In this document: positions 1 to 13,200 of the stretch, in pieces
How positions within the stretch are numbered: position 1 is the stretch's first letter
Layout of the letters: each line of letters begins with the position of its first letter
Source: Aquila chrysaetos chrysaetos
Taxonomy: Eukaryota; Chordata; Aves; Accipitriformes; Accipitridae
DNA: 64,000 bases
Assembly: GCF_900496995.4 (NCBI RefSeq)
Contig: NC_044012.1
Location: 5,270,001 to 5,334,000 of the forward strand
Reading direction: 5' to 3'
Made by a program: the position numbers and the translations under genes
Notes under the pieces: model-generated
Databases searched by the model: none
The model's input: the letters and a program-made list of their open reading frames with translations, nothing else
Told to the model about the DNA's origin: nothing

Positions 1-3000
1 TTCCAAAATCTGTACTCAGTTTTTCCAACTTTGGTGTCTATAGTCATACCAGGATCTTGCATATGTGTCTGAATTATCTGGCTAATTGTTTTTCCTATCC
101 AGTTACTTGCAAGAAGAAGTGAATGTTCACTGTGTTTGAAAACCAGCCGTGAGTCAAAGTATGAATTTAAGGACTGTTGAGTGTGCAGCTATACGTATTC
201 AGAGAAAAGCGTTTTGTTTTACACAGGTAAACAAAATACTTTTTCAGTCAGAGAAAGCAAGGTTCTTGTGGTCCTTCGTTTCGAATCCATTAGAGTTTTC
301 AATAATTCATTCACATGCAGAGTTTCTGTCGCAGTGGGTTTGCGTTTTTCACATCACCTCAATTTTTCTAATGAGTTGCTAATGAGAGGTCAATTACTTA
401 TGGAAATTAGAAAAACATTCACTGAGGAACTGTGCTGAGGTAAAGTGTGCTACCTCATAATGTTATGATATAAATCATTACAGCTTTAATGAATATTTTG
501 TTCTTTTTCATGTTACAGCTTATTTCCCACCCTATAAAATGGCCTCAAGATGATTTTGAAATGAACACGAGCAACTCTCCTAAAAATGTTATCATATTGT
601 GTTTACAATAATTGCAGAAGAATACCTTACTTTTTGCTTTTTGTCATTAAAAGTTTGCTCATGCATCAACATCTTCCTGTGAAATCTTCAGCTGATTAAA
701 ACAGCGGTGTTAGGAACACCAGATTTGCCGTGCTGAATCAGAGCACTAATCTGTCATCTACCCTGGCTCCGCTTCCAGCAGTCACCTTTCGTTTGGCACT
801 ATGGGGGGGGGAAATGGACACCCTGTAAAGCACCTGGCTGGTTGGATTGTATCTAAACTGGTGCTTGCAAGGGGTCCTCCTGACCCCTCTTTCAGGTAAT
901 CAGCACTAGCAGCACCGCAAGAAAACAGCCAGAGCCTGCAGCACTTCATCCTGACCCCAGTGTTGGTGAACTCTACCCCCATCTTTTTATTGAAAGACCT
1001 TCAGGAATTGGTGGCAGGTAAGACGTTTAAATGTTCGTTTCACAATTTGCCTTCTTCCCGGGCACCTATTTTGCACTTTTTAAAGGTCTTGAATGAATGG
1101 TATAGAAACAGAGGAAAAGAGGCAAAAAGAATTCAAGGGACCAAGATGGATAGCGGGTTAGTTGCACTATCATGCAATTAAATTTAGAGGCCAGGGATAT
1201 AATTCACTGCTGAAATTCAGCTTTGTGCTGTCATAAGTTATTATTTCAGAGCAGAAGCTGAAATGGCCAGAGAGGGGGAAGTGTACAAGCAGAAGTATAA
1301 TTGGACTTCAGTATTTCATATTGATACCCTGAGACTCCCACTGCTAAGCACTGTTTCAGAGTCTGACCAGGGTAACACTGCAGTGAACAAACGTAAGATC
1401 TCCCATATTCAGACCATTAGATTATTCCATTTCCCCTGCAGGCGCAGTAAATCAAAAGCAAAAGACACCCTGTTATGTGCTACAAGACAGTTTTGTTGGC
1501 CGTTCTTTCCAAACACATTCTGAACACACATGTTTTTTATGTGAGTCTCGTTCACTTTAGCTTTACTGTCTCGAAAACAGACTTAAATTGGGGGAGAAGG
1601 AAAGAAAAAAAAATCAGACCTTGAAACCAAGCAGCTATCCTCACAGAAGGAATGTGGCAGCTGGTTAAATAAAAAAAATGCATCATCACATGGACATGAT
1701 TGTCTCAGTTTCTAAAGAATGACCAGGTCTTTGTCCCTTTTAACCAGGCCCAGTATGGGTTTAGGTGAAAATTTGCAGTTATTGACTTAGGTGTGTTCAG
1801 AGCCCATCATTTGGGTGCAAAGAAATCCATTGTGCATATTAAGGGATAAGTCAGTTGATCTGAAGTACAGTTCTGCCACTTACTCTTAATATCACCTTGA
1901 GTAGCACTCGCATTTATGTCTCTAATTCTGCCTCCCTTCCCTTCTCCTTGGAAAGATAAACATGTTAACAACAATGAGGTGTCCGACTACTAATCAAAAG
2001 CAATATAATACTGCACAGATCAGCTCCATGATGGAATAAAGAAGAAGTGAGTGTGAATCTAAGTACCTTCTCCTCATATCATAGCCTCTACATTGTTTTC
2101 AGGAGCATTTTTGTCAGGCAGTGATGAAAGGCTGAGAACAAAGTGAGTAAAATCTCCTTTTACTGCTTAAAAATTCTCAGCTGGTTTGCTATATCAAAAA
2201 GCTGTCTCTTTAAACAAATCACACGGTTAAAAATGCCAAGTTATAATTCAGCAACTAACTCAGAAAATGACAATTTAATCAATCAGAACCAACCCTCCTG
2301 AAAAAAAAAAAAAAAAAAAAGAAAAAAAATCTTCAAGCTTTCATGCAATGTGAGTGGTTGAAACTATAAAAAGGTTCAATCACTGTAGAACAAGCCTGCA
2401 GCATCAATGTTTATTAAAGTCAGGGGAGCCATTTATTGACCTGGGAAATAGCAAAGCACCAGCAGCACTGCTGGATTGCATTTTTATAGTTAACAAACGG
2501 AAGGTGATATTTTCCTTTTCTCTTTTAATTGTGATTCCATCAAATCCAAAAAGTTAAAAGCCTCTTGATTTTTAAAGGAAAGCAGAGAGAAGGATGCTCC
2601 ACACTGTTCTTCAGTAATTCTCTTGCTCTGACTCCTAGCACCGGGATATATCAAATCATTGCAACACAGGATCAAATTTTTAGGCTTATCTGCATGCCAG
2701 CAGAATGACAGACCGGTGTGTGTTCCCCCCGCCACTTTAGGTGACGGCAGAAGATAGGGAGCTACCATTATGAAGTTGGTTCTTTCTGTAATCAAAAAGG
2801 AATTACTGTATTTATTCACATAAAGGTCACCCTGCCACCGGGAGAGCCAAAAGCACTCAGAATGAATTGTCTTCTCCAAAACTGACAACAGGCACTTTCT
2901 CCAAAGACACGCCTTGGTTCTTCTGGAGATTTTGTAACTCTATTTTTCTACAAGCACATTTTTAAGGCACACCTTTTCACGCTGTATAAATTGCGAACCA

Positions 3001-6000
3001 CATAAGGCTATTAAAAGGAAAGCATCAGCAACGTGAACTGTGCTTATGGATCTGTGTTACCCAAATTATAGGAGTTTGGCTTCTGCTTCGTTCTTTCTAC
3101 GTCGTTCCCGACCACGGGAAACCTTGGGGTCAACCGAGGAACACGGGGCAGGGATTTAAAATACTCTGCGTGTGTCAGCTGCCAGCTAAACCAGTGCCAA
3201 TGCCAGAAAAGGGGACTTCAAAAGCTAAGAGGATGAGTCAGTGCAGTCTGAGCTGACATGCCACATGCTGAAGCCAAGAGCTGTAGCTAACCCATATCCT
3301 CCGTGGATTAGGTACAAAGCAGGCTGAGCAACGCACACGGGCCAGCGGGTTATACGTGCGTGCATCAAAGGGTAATGAATATTGTAACAAATCCCCCGCC
3401 ACCTAGGACCTTAGCAGTTGTCAATACACTGCATGCATTAGTGGCTCAGACCTTGGTGGGAGCAAGGGAGATAAAAAACGGAGTCCTCCACTTCAAAACC
3501 GCGCCTTTCTACCACTTAGAGAATTTCACACTATTTCTGTGTGGAGCATAGGGTACAAAACTGCCTTTCTGATCCCACCCAGTTGTACACAGCACTTCAC
3601 ACCTTCCTTTCAGGTTTGCAAACAGACCTCCGGCAGCTCTACTTCTCATTTTCTTCTCCTCATTCATAGAGAAAAACACATAATATCCTCACTTAAAACA
3701 TAGTGGAGGAGTTTGACACAAATTAATGACTCACCTGTCATACTATAAGAATTTTGATATTTGCAGGGGGAAAAAAAAAAAGGCTTCAGGTATTTTGAGA
3801 GCTGTAAAAAACTGCTTCAGATTTCAAAGCTCACAAAAAATCAAGTCAACTGATAAGTTGGTGTAAGGTTTGAGATACCCCTTTTGTGCTAAAATCACAA
3901 TACTATGAGAATATGAATAAATAAAAGGTTAGGGAAAAAGTAACCCACGAGTTCCCTCAAATTAGATCCCATTGGCATGAAATTAGTTCACAGCTGTCAT
4001 TTGTGTTGCTCCAAGAGAGACTACTTCTTAAATAATGTTAATGACAACTTTGATTTGACTGCTGTAATTACAAGAGGGAGAAGGGACCGCATTTCGTAGG
4101 AAGAAAAATCTTTTATCTGCTTGTTTAATGCACAAACTTTGATGAGATGGAGCTCCTTTCCCCTGACTTATTTCCCTGAGCATTTTTGTTTTGAAAAAGA
4201 AATGGATTTCCAGGTTGAAAGCGGAGCTGCCGTGCAGCTGTCAGAGCTGTGGGAGAGGTGTTTAATTGTCATTTACAATGACCCTTCATTCTTCTCTAAA
4301 CAGAGCATCTCTCCTACCTTGTCTCCTCACCCTCGCTCCACCTCAGAAGCAGGCATATTCACAGGGCTGGATTCTTCTCTGGGCTACCTCCACCACCACC
4401 AGTAAATCATAAAAATTTCTCCTATAATCAATGGACTGTCTTCAGATTTACCAGACAGTATAATCTGGTCCACGAGACAGCTGATTGTTATCTATAACCT
4501 CCCCATCAAATTCAAGCAATGGGAGATGTAATCCAAAAATTTCCTTCGGACTTTTTTACTGCCAAAATAGATCAAATTCTGTGGCAGCCTTTTTACAATC
4601 TCCACTTTTCTAAATAAACATCACAGAGCCTGTAGTGCCTTTACTGCAAAACACTTCTCCCTGCCTCTATCGAAGGGGGTTGTTAGCTGATGTGCCGACA
4701 CACGAGACAAACAGTTGCAGCAGCTCCGTGCAAGCCCACGGTGCAGCACCAAGACGTGGGGTGCAATGGGGCTTAGGCTGAGGATCCTGAGTTCTCGCTT
4801 ACCAGGGAGCACCAGGAATAATCCTCGTGGTTAGATGAGTTGAAAACCCCTTGCGCTGTCCCCCTCGCAGTTAGACACCGCATGGCGTTGTAAATTATTA
4901 GACTCAGTTCCCAAAGATTAAAGGGTTGGCGGCATCAATGCTCCTTTACATCAAAGGTGTCAGGCAGCTGGTGTGTGCAGGGACTGTATGCAAAAAAGGC
5001 TGCAAGCACAGTCTGCTGAAGGAGGGGGCTGCAGGAACTGATGAGCCAGGTTGCTCCACGGGCAGGGCAGGGGGGACGGGAACAGCTCTTGCAAAGGGCA
5101 CCAAGCAAAGCCAGGCACTGCCGTAGCTCAGCGGCTGGACAAGTGCTGATGGGCGCGCAGTAATGCATTTAGAAGGAATCATTTGAAGTACGTTCCTGGA
5201 TTGTAAATTAACTGAAACTGCTCAGAAAAAGCCCTGAGTGACATTGAAGGCCGTGCAATTAAGCGCAGGGCTTTGATTTGCAATGATCAACAAAAAGCAA
5301 ACACATTATTAGAATGCACAGCAAATAGAAAATAACATCAAAAATGGTGAGATTATGGCTGCATCATATTAAGTAACAGCTTTCCCCTATTGGTTTCTTC
5401 ACTAAGATTCAAACATATTCATTCTCTGATGAGCATTCATATTCACAACACTGCAAATTTCCTACCAGCCTTCTTTTGTTGGGAAGGGTTGATAGCTGTT
5501 AATGAGAAAGTGAACAGAGAAGGAGCTAAACACGATGGGGCCAAAGTGGGACAGCTCCCACACTCTACAAAGAGACTTTCTCGCTGGGGCCTTGAATTTC
5601 AGAGCAGCTTCAACTCATTTACAGAGCCTGGAAATGAAGGTGCCTTGCCTATATGAAAATAAAATATTTCCATGCAGTGTTATGACTTTGCCTTCAAGTG
5701 GTTGTGGCTCCGTGTCTCATTCACGTTTGTGGCCATTTTAACTCACTGAGCTTAACTGTGTAATAAGGATGCCTAGATGTGGAAAATTCTTCCTCCTCCT
5801 TTCCCACTGCAATCAGGTGCCCTTCATTATACGTTTTTGTGGACTCTATTAGAGCATAAATCTTTACAGAGTTCTTCAAGCTTTGACCTACATCTTGCAT
5901 ATACGGGAACTTTTCTCCCTAGATTGTCTTTTGGAGCACACCAGTTCATTAAAGTTTTGAACACTGAACTCTCACTCTTATTGCTTTATTGCCTGGTTTA

Positions 6001-6539
6001 TGTGCCCAATGTTGAAACAGGTGTCAGAAATCTGATTTATGAGGATATATACAGAAATTGTGGTACCTGCTTGTGACTGAGAGTCAGCTGACAATTTCAC
6101 ATCAGGATTTCCTCCTCAGCCACCAGTGCCCAGCCTGGCAGCCCGAAGACAGCACTGCCAAGATTGAATTCAAAGATCATGATTCGGGACTAACAAAGCG
6201 TTGAAGCTTTTTGTAATATCTGAATTTATGTGCTCTCCATAATTACAATTTTAATTACATTTGACGGTTTTGTGGTTGGGGTTTTTTGGGTGGGTTTTTT
6301 TTTGCTGATTTTCAAAAATGAAAGCTAAACAAGTCAAGCAGTCTCCAAATGCCAATATGAGATAGATTTTATACTCCCTTTCCTTCCCCCTTTGAAACAT
6401 CAGAAAATTATGGATGAAAGCGTAAGCCGGCAGCACTACGGAACACACAAGCGCTGATAAGAAATCTCAGGTTCCCCTACTAATTACCACTTCATACCCA
6501 GTCGGATTTCTCTCCTGCCCACACCCCCCACCTCCCTCA
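1..6539. other. Non-coding DNA upstream of MPHOSPH6
   Basis: I see no exon or RNA gene that I can support in this stretch. Open frames here are short, lack recognisable domains, and have the density expected of AT-rich non-coding DNA. It contains an A-rich run at 2301-2329 and a short G-run near 806-815. If mammalian gene order holds, the 5' side of MPHOSPH6 faces the large intergenic interval towards CDH13; that is inference from known synteny and is not visible here. Confidence 0.6.
2301..2329. repeat. A-rich run
   Basis: Twenty A residues, one G, then eight A residues. It may be the tail of an old retroposed element, but no element body is recognisable next to it. Confidence 0.9.
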
Positions 6540-7250
6540 CCCCCCACCACCGGCTCTGTAGAGGAAAAGTTGTTTTAAACGTTGTTTTTGCACCCACCCC
6601 CCGCACGCCCCGCCGTTACTCCGGGCTGTGGGCAGGGGCCTGTCCCTGCGGCCGCGCCCCGGACGCGGAGGGTGGAGCCGCGCCGCCGCCGCCGCCGCCT
6701 CCTCCTCCCGCTCCTCCTCCGGCGTTGTGCGGCCTCGGCTCCTACGCGAGCGCGGGGATCGAGCGCGGCCTGCGGGCAGCGCCGGCCGCCATGGCCGGGG
6801 AGGTGAAGACGAAGCTGTCCAAGAACCTGCTGCGCATGAAGGTGAGGCGGGGGGGGGCGGCGGCGGGAAGGAGCGGAGAGGGGTGCCTGAGGCCCGCTCC
6901 GCGGTGGGGTGAGGAGAGGGCGGCCCGGCCCAGCCCGGCCCGGCCCGGCCCGGGAGCGGTGCCCCGCTGGTGCCGGGGAGCTGCCCGCCGCGGAGCCCGG
7001 AGCCGTGAGGCGGCCCCGGGGGCGGGAGGATGGGGCCGCCGGCGTGGGCTTGGGCCGCGCCGGCACCCGAGGCGTGTGGAGCGGCCGGGGAGGGACCGAG
7101 CCGCGCCGTGAAGCGGCGGGGGCGTCCGCCGGGTGAAGCGGGCCACGGCGGGAGCCCCTGTGGCCGCCCCTGTGGCCTGGCTTGGGGCGTTTTGCGTGTC
7201 CGCCCTCGTCTGGCACACGGGCGTGAGCGACCGTCTGCTACGTCCCGTAA
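6540..7250 (+). promoter_or_regulatory. MPHOSPH6: CpG island promoter of MPHOSPH6
   Basis: A sharp rise in G+C and CpG density begins just before the first exon and fades in intron 1. There is no TATA box near the start, as usual for housekeeping promoters. The presumed 5' UTR has a GCC-repeat tract followed by CTC-type triplets (about 6677-6720). The start of intron 1 has a long G-run (about 6846-6857) and a CCCGG tandem stretch (about 6921-6954). Several long open frames on both strands here are by-products of the base composition. The transcription start is not resolvable by eye. Confidence 0.85.
6791..6841 (+). CDS. MPHOSPH6: MPHOSPH6 coding exon 1
   Basis: Encodes residues 1-17 (MAGEVKTKLSKNLLRMK). 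The donor GTGAGG follows at 6842; the intron is phase 0. Confidence 0.96.
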
Positions 7251-10200
7251 GGCTCGTTTTAAAAGAGGTATCTGCTGTATCTTCAGCGTCGCTTGCCCTT
7301 TCACTCGGGCCTGCAGCTTTCTGGGGTGCTCCCCTCCAACTCGGCCGGCAAGAGGCGATTTCAGAGAGCTGCCACCGACTACCGGGCTGCTTAAACGCTG
7401 GCGAGAGGTCTCAGAGGGGTTATAAACTGGAGGGTGTGATCCAGGTTTCTTTTTCTTTATGGTGTCCATTTCTTTGTCTGTTTACATTAATGGCTAATAA
7501 AATACCCCACCTGAACGGCGGTGTTAACCGCCTTTCCCAACTCATAAATGCTTGCATTTGTAACTTGGCTGTTAGTAACATCATGACGTGCCTGTTACCT
7601 TGGAATTGTGAATCTTGTGTCAAGACCCATGTGAAACTAGTCTCCGCTTACTGGCTAATGGATTCTGCTTCACGTCGTGCACTACAACACCTAATTTGGT
7701 AGAGTACATTCTCCTGTGATTGATGTTTCTTTATTGCTGGAACACAACCAGTAGAAGTTGAGGTCCCATTACTTTTTTTTTTAATGTTAATATCCATTAA
7801 AGTTTTATAACTGATTATGACGGGGCCTTTGTGGCTTCTTGCTTGTGGTGTTTTATTTAACCATTTTTTCCCCCACATATTTATATGGGACTATATTTCA
7901 GACACTGGCTGAAAGGAGTTTAGCTGACTTCAGTTCAGTCTTTCACGCAAAGCGTACTCTGCTACAGTAAGATGGTGGAATATTTACCCCAATTAACAGA
8001 TGTTGCTAACGAAAGACTGAAACTCGTGGATAGAGGGAATGGAACACATCTTGCCTCACTCTCAAAAGGGGGTAGATGTTGAGCTTAGTTAGCCAGCAGT
8101 GTATGACAGAGTAAGACTCCCATAACCTGGATTGCAACATCATTATTTTTTCTTATTTTTATGTAATACTCTCTTTTAAAGTGAAATTTCTGCTCCTGTT
8201 GTTTGCCAGTTTATTAACCCCCTGGAGATTTCAAAAGACAGTTTTTACATTTTCTTCTTTGGAAGGCTGTGGAGAACCAGCCTATGAATGTGCTGCCTTG
8301 ACATTTGCAGATTTACAGTCCGCGCAGTAGTAACCAACCAGCTTTGAAGAGATGAGTAGGTTTTGAAAAGGTCACACACAGAGCTTGAATTTAGCACTTT
8401 CCTTCTGCAGATCATCTTGTTTATAAATGTTTTAATTAATCCTTCAGCAGCTGCCTCCGCAGGTACTGATAAGATGCATTATCACAATTCAGCAGGCGGG
8501 TGAAGTGGCACCCAAAGGTGACGCGTGGTCAGTGGTAGCGTTTTGAAGACCATTTGCGCCAAGTACTGAGCCACGTGTGCTCACTGCTTGATGTCGAAGG
8601 ATGGCTCATGCGTTTAGATCTTGCATCATTTGATCCAGGTCCCATTGCTTGGGGAAACTAATCCAAATAACCACTCAGCTACTGACTTACATACTCTGTG
8701 TCTATTACAATGGGTATATTTTTAATTCATCCATGTGTGTTTACATTTTAGATAAATGTGATCCCATATTTTTTATCTAGTTATTCCTGTAGTCATCTTT
8801 AGGAACAAAAATCTTTAAAATGTAATGTGAAATGATTATTTAATTGGATGCTTGTAGCAGAATTTCTCCTGTTGAGATTTCTGACTGGCTAACCAATTTC
8901 CTTGAGCAATATGGTTTTCCACATGATAGATTCACTTATTTTCCTGTAGAAGATACTGTAATTTTAATTGGAAAGCTTTGACATATTTTGGAGCGACTCA
9001 GAAAACAAAAAGTCAATTTTTCTTTCATTAAAGATCTTGTACAATGGATGCAAATAGAACTATAAATGGAAAATGAGACAGTAGCACTATATTGGCTTTT
9101 ACTTCGGAGTTTGGTTTGGTTTGCTTGGGCATTTTGTAAAGACTGAAGAGCTGTGGGGGGTGTATGTAATACACGTAGTACGCATCTGTGTTACCTATAT
9201 ATTTTAAATAAGCTCAGTAATGCAGTTTTTTTTTGCTGGAGGGAAGTGTTTTGTGATGCCTTCTTGGGCTTTATCCCAACCAAGCCCATTTTAGCTGGGA
9301 CCCAAACTATGTCCAGGTTTAGTGTTCCCCACTGGCATGTTACCTGTCAGCCTGCAGGCTTATCTAAACACATAAATGATGCTGCTCTAAATGAGAGGGG
9401 TAAAATTAGTTGATACAAAATTCCTCTGCAGTGTTCCACACTGTCCTGGTTTCAGCTGGGATAGAGTTGATTGTCTTCCTAGTAGCTGGTACAGTGCTAT
9501 GTTTTGAGTTCAGTATGCGAAGAATGTTGATAACACACTGATGTTTTCAGTTGTTGCTAAGTAATGTTTAGTCTCAAGTCAAGGATTTTTCAGCTTCTCA
9601 TGCCCAGCCAGCGAGAAAGCTGGAGGGGCCCAAGAAGTTGGCACAGGACAGAGCCAGGGCAGCTGACCCAAACTGGTTGAAGGGGTATTCCATACCATGG
9701 ACATCACATCTAGTATATAAACTGGGGGGAGTGGGGCAGGGGATCGCCGCTCGGGGACTAACTGGGTGTCGATCGGCGTGGGGTGAGCAATTGCACTGCG
9801 CATCATTTGTACATTCCAATCCTTTTATTATTACTGTTGTCATTTTATTAGTGTTATCATTCTCATTATTAGTTTCCTCTTTTCTGTTCTATTAAACCAT
9901 TCTTATCTCAACCCATGAGTTTTACTACTTTTCCTGATTTTCTCCCCCATCCCACTGGGTGGGGGGGTGTGAGTGAGCGGCTGCGTGGTGCTTAGTTGCT
10001 GGCTGGGGTTAAACCACAACACACATACAGGTATGCTTTGATAGCCACAAAGCAGTTTTTGTACTGGAGTGCATATAAACTGTACTGGTAGACTTGCCTG
10101 TAGCTGGGAATTACATTGGTTTAATAAATGTACACCTCTGACAGATAGTTATTCGAACACTTTCTGTAGACCCTAAGGGAGGTCCCAGCTCCTAGGGATG

Positions 10201-13200
10201 TGAGAATATTATGATTATTACCATAAAGTTGTAAAGAGTTGTTTTTTCCAGCATGTTTTTTTAACATTGTTGATACTTAAATTGTCACTCAGTTCAGGCA
10301 CCTGACTTGAGACAAATGGAAGTAAAAGGGATATTTCACATGTCTCAGGTCTGTAGTTTTGCAGTGTCACCAATTTTTCATAGGCTGTGACAGATGTCCT
10401 CTTTTACTCCCAGCTGTGAGAGAGGTTACTCTTTCTATCTGCCTGTTGCTGTCCTCTGCCAAAGATTATCACAACAAAGGAAGCAATTTACAGGAATGTC
10501 CTTGTATTAGGCAAAAATAGCAGTCTTACCCTAAACTAGATTATTGGTCTTAACTAATTTGGCAGACTGTTCCTGCAGTGAGGTAACAGGTGCTTACCCA
10601 TGCTGCTTGACTGGTACTTTGGTGGGTCATCAATGAGAAGGTAAGAGCTGGTAACATCTTCCTTTAGCACAGCTGGACACAGAAGACTTCTTTTTGTAGC
10701 CTCAGTTACTTTTTTCCACTTCCAAAGGCAGGTTCCAGCCTTCAGAGCTACAAACGCAAGCCAGTTCATTAAATTAAATCTGAGAAAAGAGGATGGTTGA
10801 AAGTATAGATGTTTCAAAAAATCGCCAACCTGGTATGACCTACCTGTAGCTCAGAGCTCCAATGCTGTTTGCATGGGTGGTGGTGGTTTCTGATACGCAG
10901 CAATAACTAACACCATTACGTTCTCTCTGGCCTTTCTTGAAACATTAGACAAATCTTAGCAAAGTTATGGAGTCGTAACATCTCAGGTCCATCAAAACTA
11001 ACCAGGAAAGGTCTGTTCCTTTGTGTGTAAGTACAGATGTGGCTGACTGTTGACTTCCCGTAGATAGCTGTGATCAGCAGTTATTTACTTTTCCATTACC
11101 TGTTTGCCCAAACTTAGACCAAACCCAGAGAAAAATCATAAAGAGCATTTACTTTTTATCAACTGCTAAATGTTATGTAGTGGATAATTGTCATCATGCA
11201 GTTACTGCATGTTCAGAACATACTCATGATGCAAAAAACTGAAGTTGTGTCTTTATGTGTCTTTCTTTTTAGTTCATGCAAAGGGGTTTGGATTCACAAA
11301 CTAAAAAACAGCTAGAAGAGGAAGAAAAGAAGATAATTAGTGAAGAACACTGGTATCTTGATTTACCAGATCTAAAGGAGAAAGAGTAAGCTTGTACCCT
11401 TTTGTACTTTTTATCATCAGTGGATTGTTGTGGAGTGGGAATAGAATATACATATTTTTTTCCTATAAAAGAAGTATTACTAATAACCAATTAACAGAAG
11501 CAAAAATAATGACAGAGTGGCATTACAGCTTTTTTATTATTTATTTTCAGGGACATTCTCAAGGTTGCCTAGTGCAGTTTAACCTACTTTAATTTCTTGT
11601 GCGTGTTGTTTTCTTTCACTCACACATTCTTCTAGATGCATGTAATTAGTTTTTCAGGCAGTGACCAGTTCATTCATTGCTGTTTTTTCCCTTCATTTGA
11701 AAAAAGAAGTTTGAAGCCTTGTGTTAGTAAATTCAGCTTCAGTCACAGAGTTAGGTCCACTCAGGACAGCTCTGTCTTTTTGAGTCCAGTTGGCTTCAAA
11801 TCCTGTTTCTAAAGTAGGAGAGAGAACGGCAAAAATAAAGGAAGGCTTAGCTAATAAGAAATAAAATGTCCCTTCCTGCTATTTAGAAAGGTGCTTTAAA
11901 TAGCAGGAGAACTACTTTTAAAATTGCTTGATTTTTGTCCTTTCAAAAGAGGATGAAAATTCCATCGAGGGAGAACACACATAGTTTTTAAAAAGCTGGG
12001 ATCCAAGGAATTAGCTGTAGTCGAATAAAGTCATTGATAAACTATTTTCCATTACTGTTGTTGGGTATGACAAAAAGGTATTTGAGCTTCAGTTGCAGCA
12101 AGGAAGGTTCAAGCTGGACATTAGGAGAATTTTTCTAACAATAAGGCTATTGAAGCACTGGAATAGATTGCCTAAGGAGACACTGGATTCTTCATCATTG
12201 GAAGTCTTTTCAGGACACGTTAGATGGACCTCTGCTGTTCGTGGTACATGTTTAATTGATCCTGCCTTGAGGTAGGAGAATGAGCTTGATCTCTTCAGCC
12301 TGACTTCCTATGACTGTAGGAGTTTGTTTTACGTGGAAGATGAAGAGGATGAGGGAAGAGGTGCATATGTGTGCGAGGAAAAGAAGGATGGAACAATTCA
12401 CGGAAGTACTTTTATCTAACGCGTGTCTTATGAACACCTCAGGGTCATGTTTCTTTTCTCGCTCCATGCTCATTAAAAGAGGAAAAAAGGAGGGAGACGG
12501 TGAAATCTTTCTCTGCTGAACAGAGAATTAGACAGTGTTTTGTATCCTGACAGACTCAACTAATGCCAGGTGTAACATCACAATGAAAAATTAATTAGAA
12601 GTTTTTGCTGGTATAGTAATGCCACCTGGAGAGTGATATTTATGTGGTATTTTTATTCTGGCAAAAGCATTAATGTAGGTGGAATCATACCAGTAAAGAG
12701 GGCTTTTTGTCAGGAGAGTTAATTTTGCTTGTGGAACTGGCACAGCTTTACTGGCAAAAAGTATTCCTTTGCACTCCAAGCTCCTTGTATTGGAAGATTT
12801 ATCAGAGCTATTAAGCTTCAGAAAGTAGTTGATGGTTTAAAATACACTGTGGTTTTGTTTATTTGTGTGGGGGGAAGACAGCAGATGCTTTTTGCATTTG
12901 TTTAATTTGATTATTTTATAGTGCACCGTTTGACAAAATGCTGGGTTTGGGTTTCATGCAGGAGCTTTATAATAGAAGAGAGGAGCTTTATGCCATGTGA
13001 GGATCTACTGTATGGCAGAATGTCCTTCAAAGGATTCAATCCAGAAATTGAGGTACCCTTTAAATGTTCTGTTTTGAGGTGGTCTCGCATTAGGATTGAA
13101 GCCCTTGGGGACAGGGATTTGAGTGTTGACACTGCATGCTGTTTGGCCTTTGCAGCACCTTCCATAAATCCTCCCGTGTACAGGAAGTCTGTGATTCAAA

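Larger units (their letters stand above)
11386..12961 (+). other. MPHOSPH6: MPHOSPH6 intron 2
   Basis: A 1.6-kb intron. It contains a sense CR1 LINE 3' fragment (12088-12316) and the first copy of a 25-base direct repeat (12573-12597). Confidence 0.85.

Noticed and set aside
2490-2888. A 132-residue minus-strand open frame in the left flank
   Set aside because: No known motif and no neighbouring exon signals; part of it resembles an old dispersed repeat.
6537-7469. A 310-residue open frame on the minus strand and several others over the MPHOSPH6 CpG island
   Set aside because: Composition is Pro/Arg/Gly/Ala-rich as expected when GC-rich DNA lacks stop codons. There are no domains, and it overlaps the real promoter and exon 1.
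12093-12275. Short plus-strand open frame in MPHOSPH6 intron 2
   Set aside because: Its sequence follows the CR1 3' region, so it is a transposon remnant.
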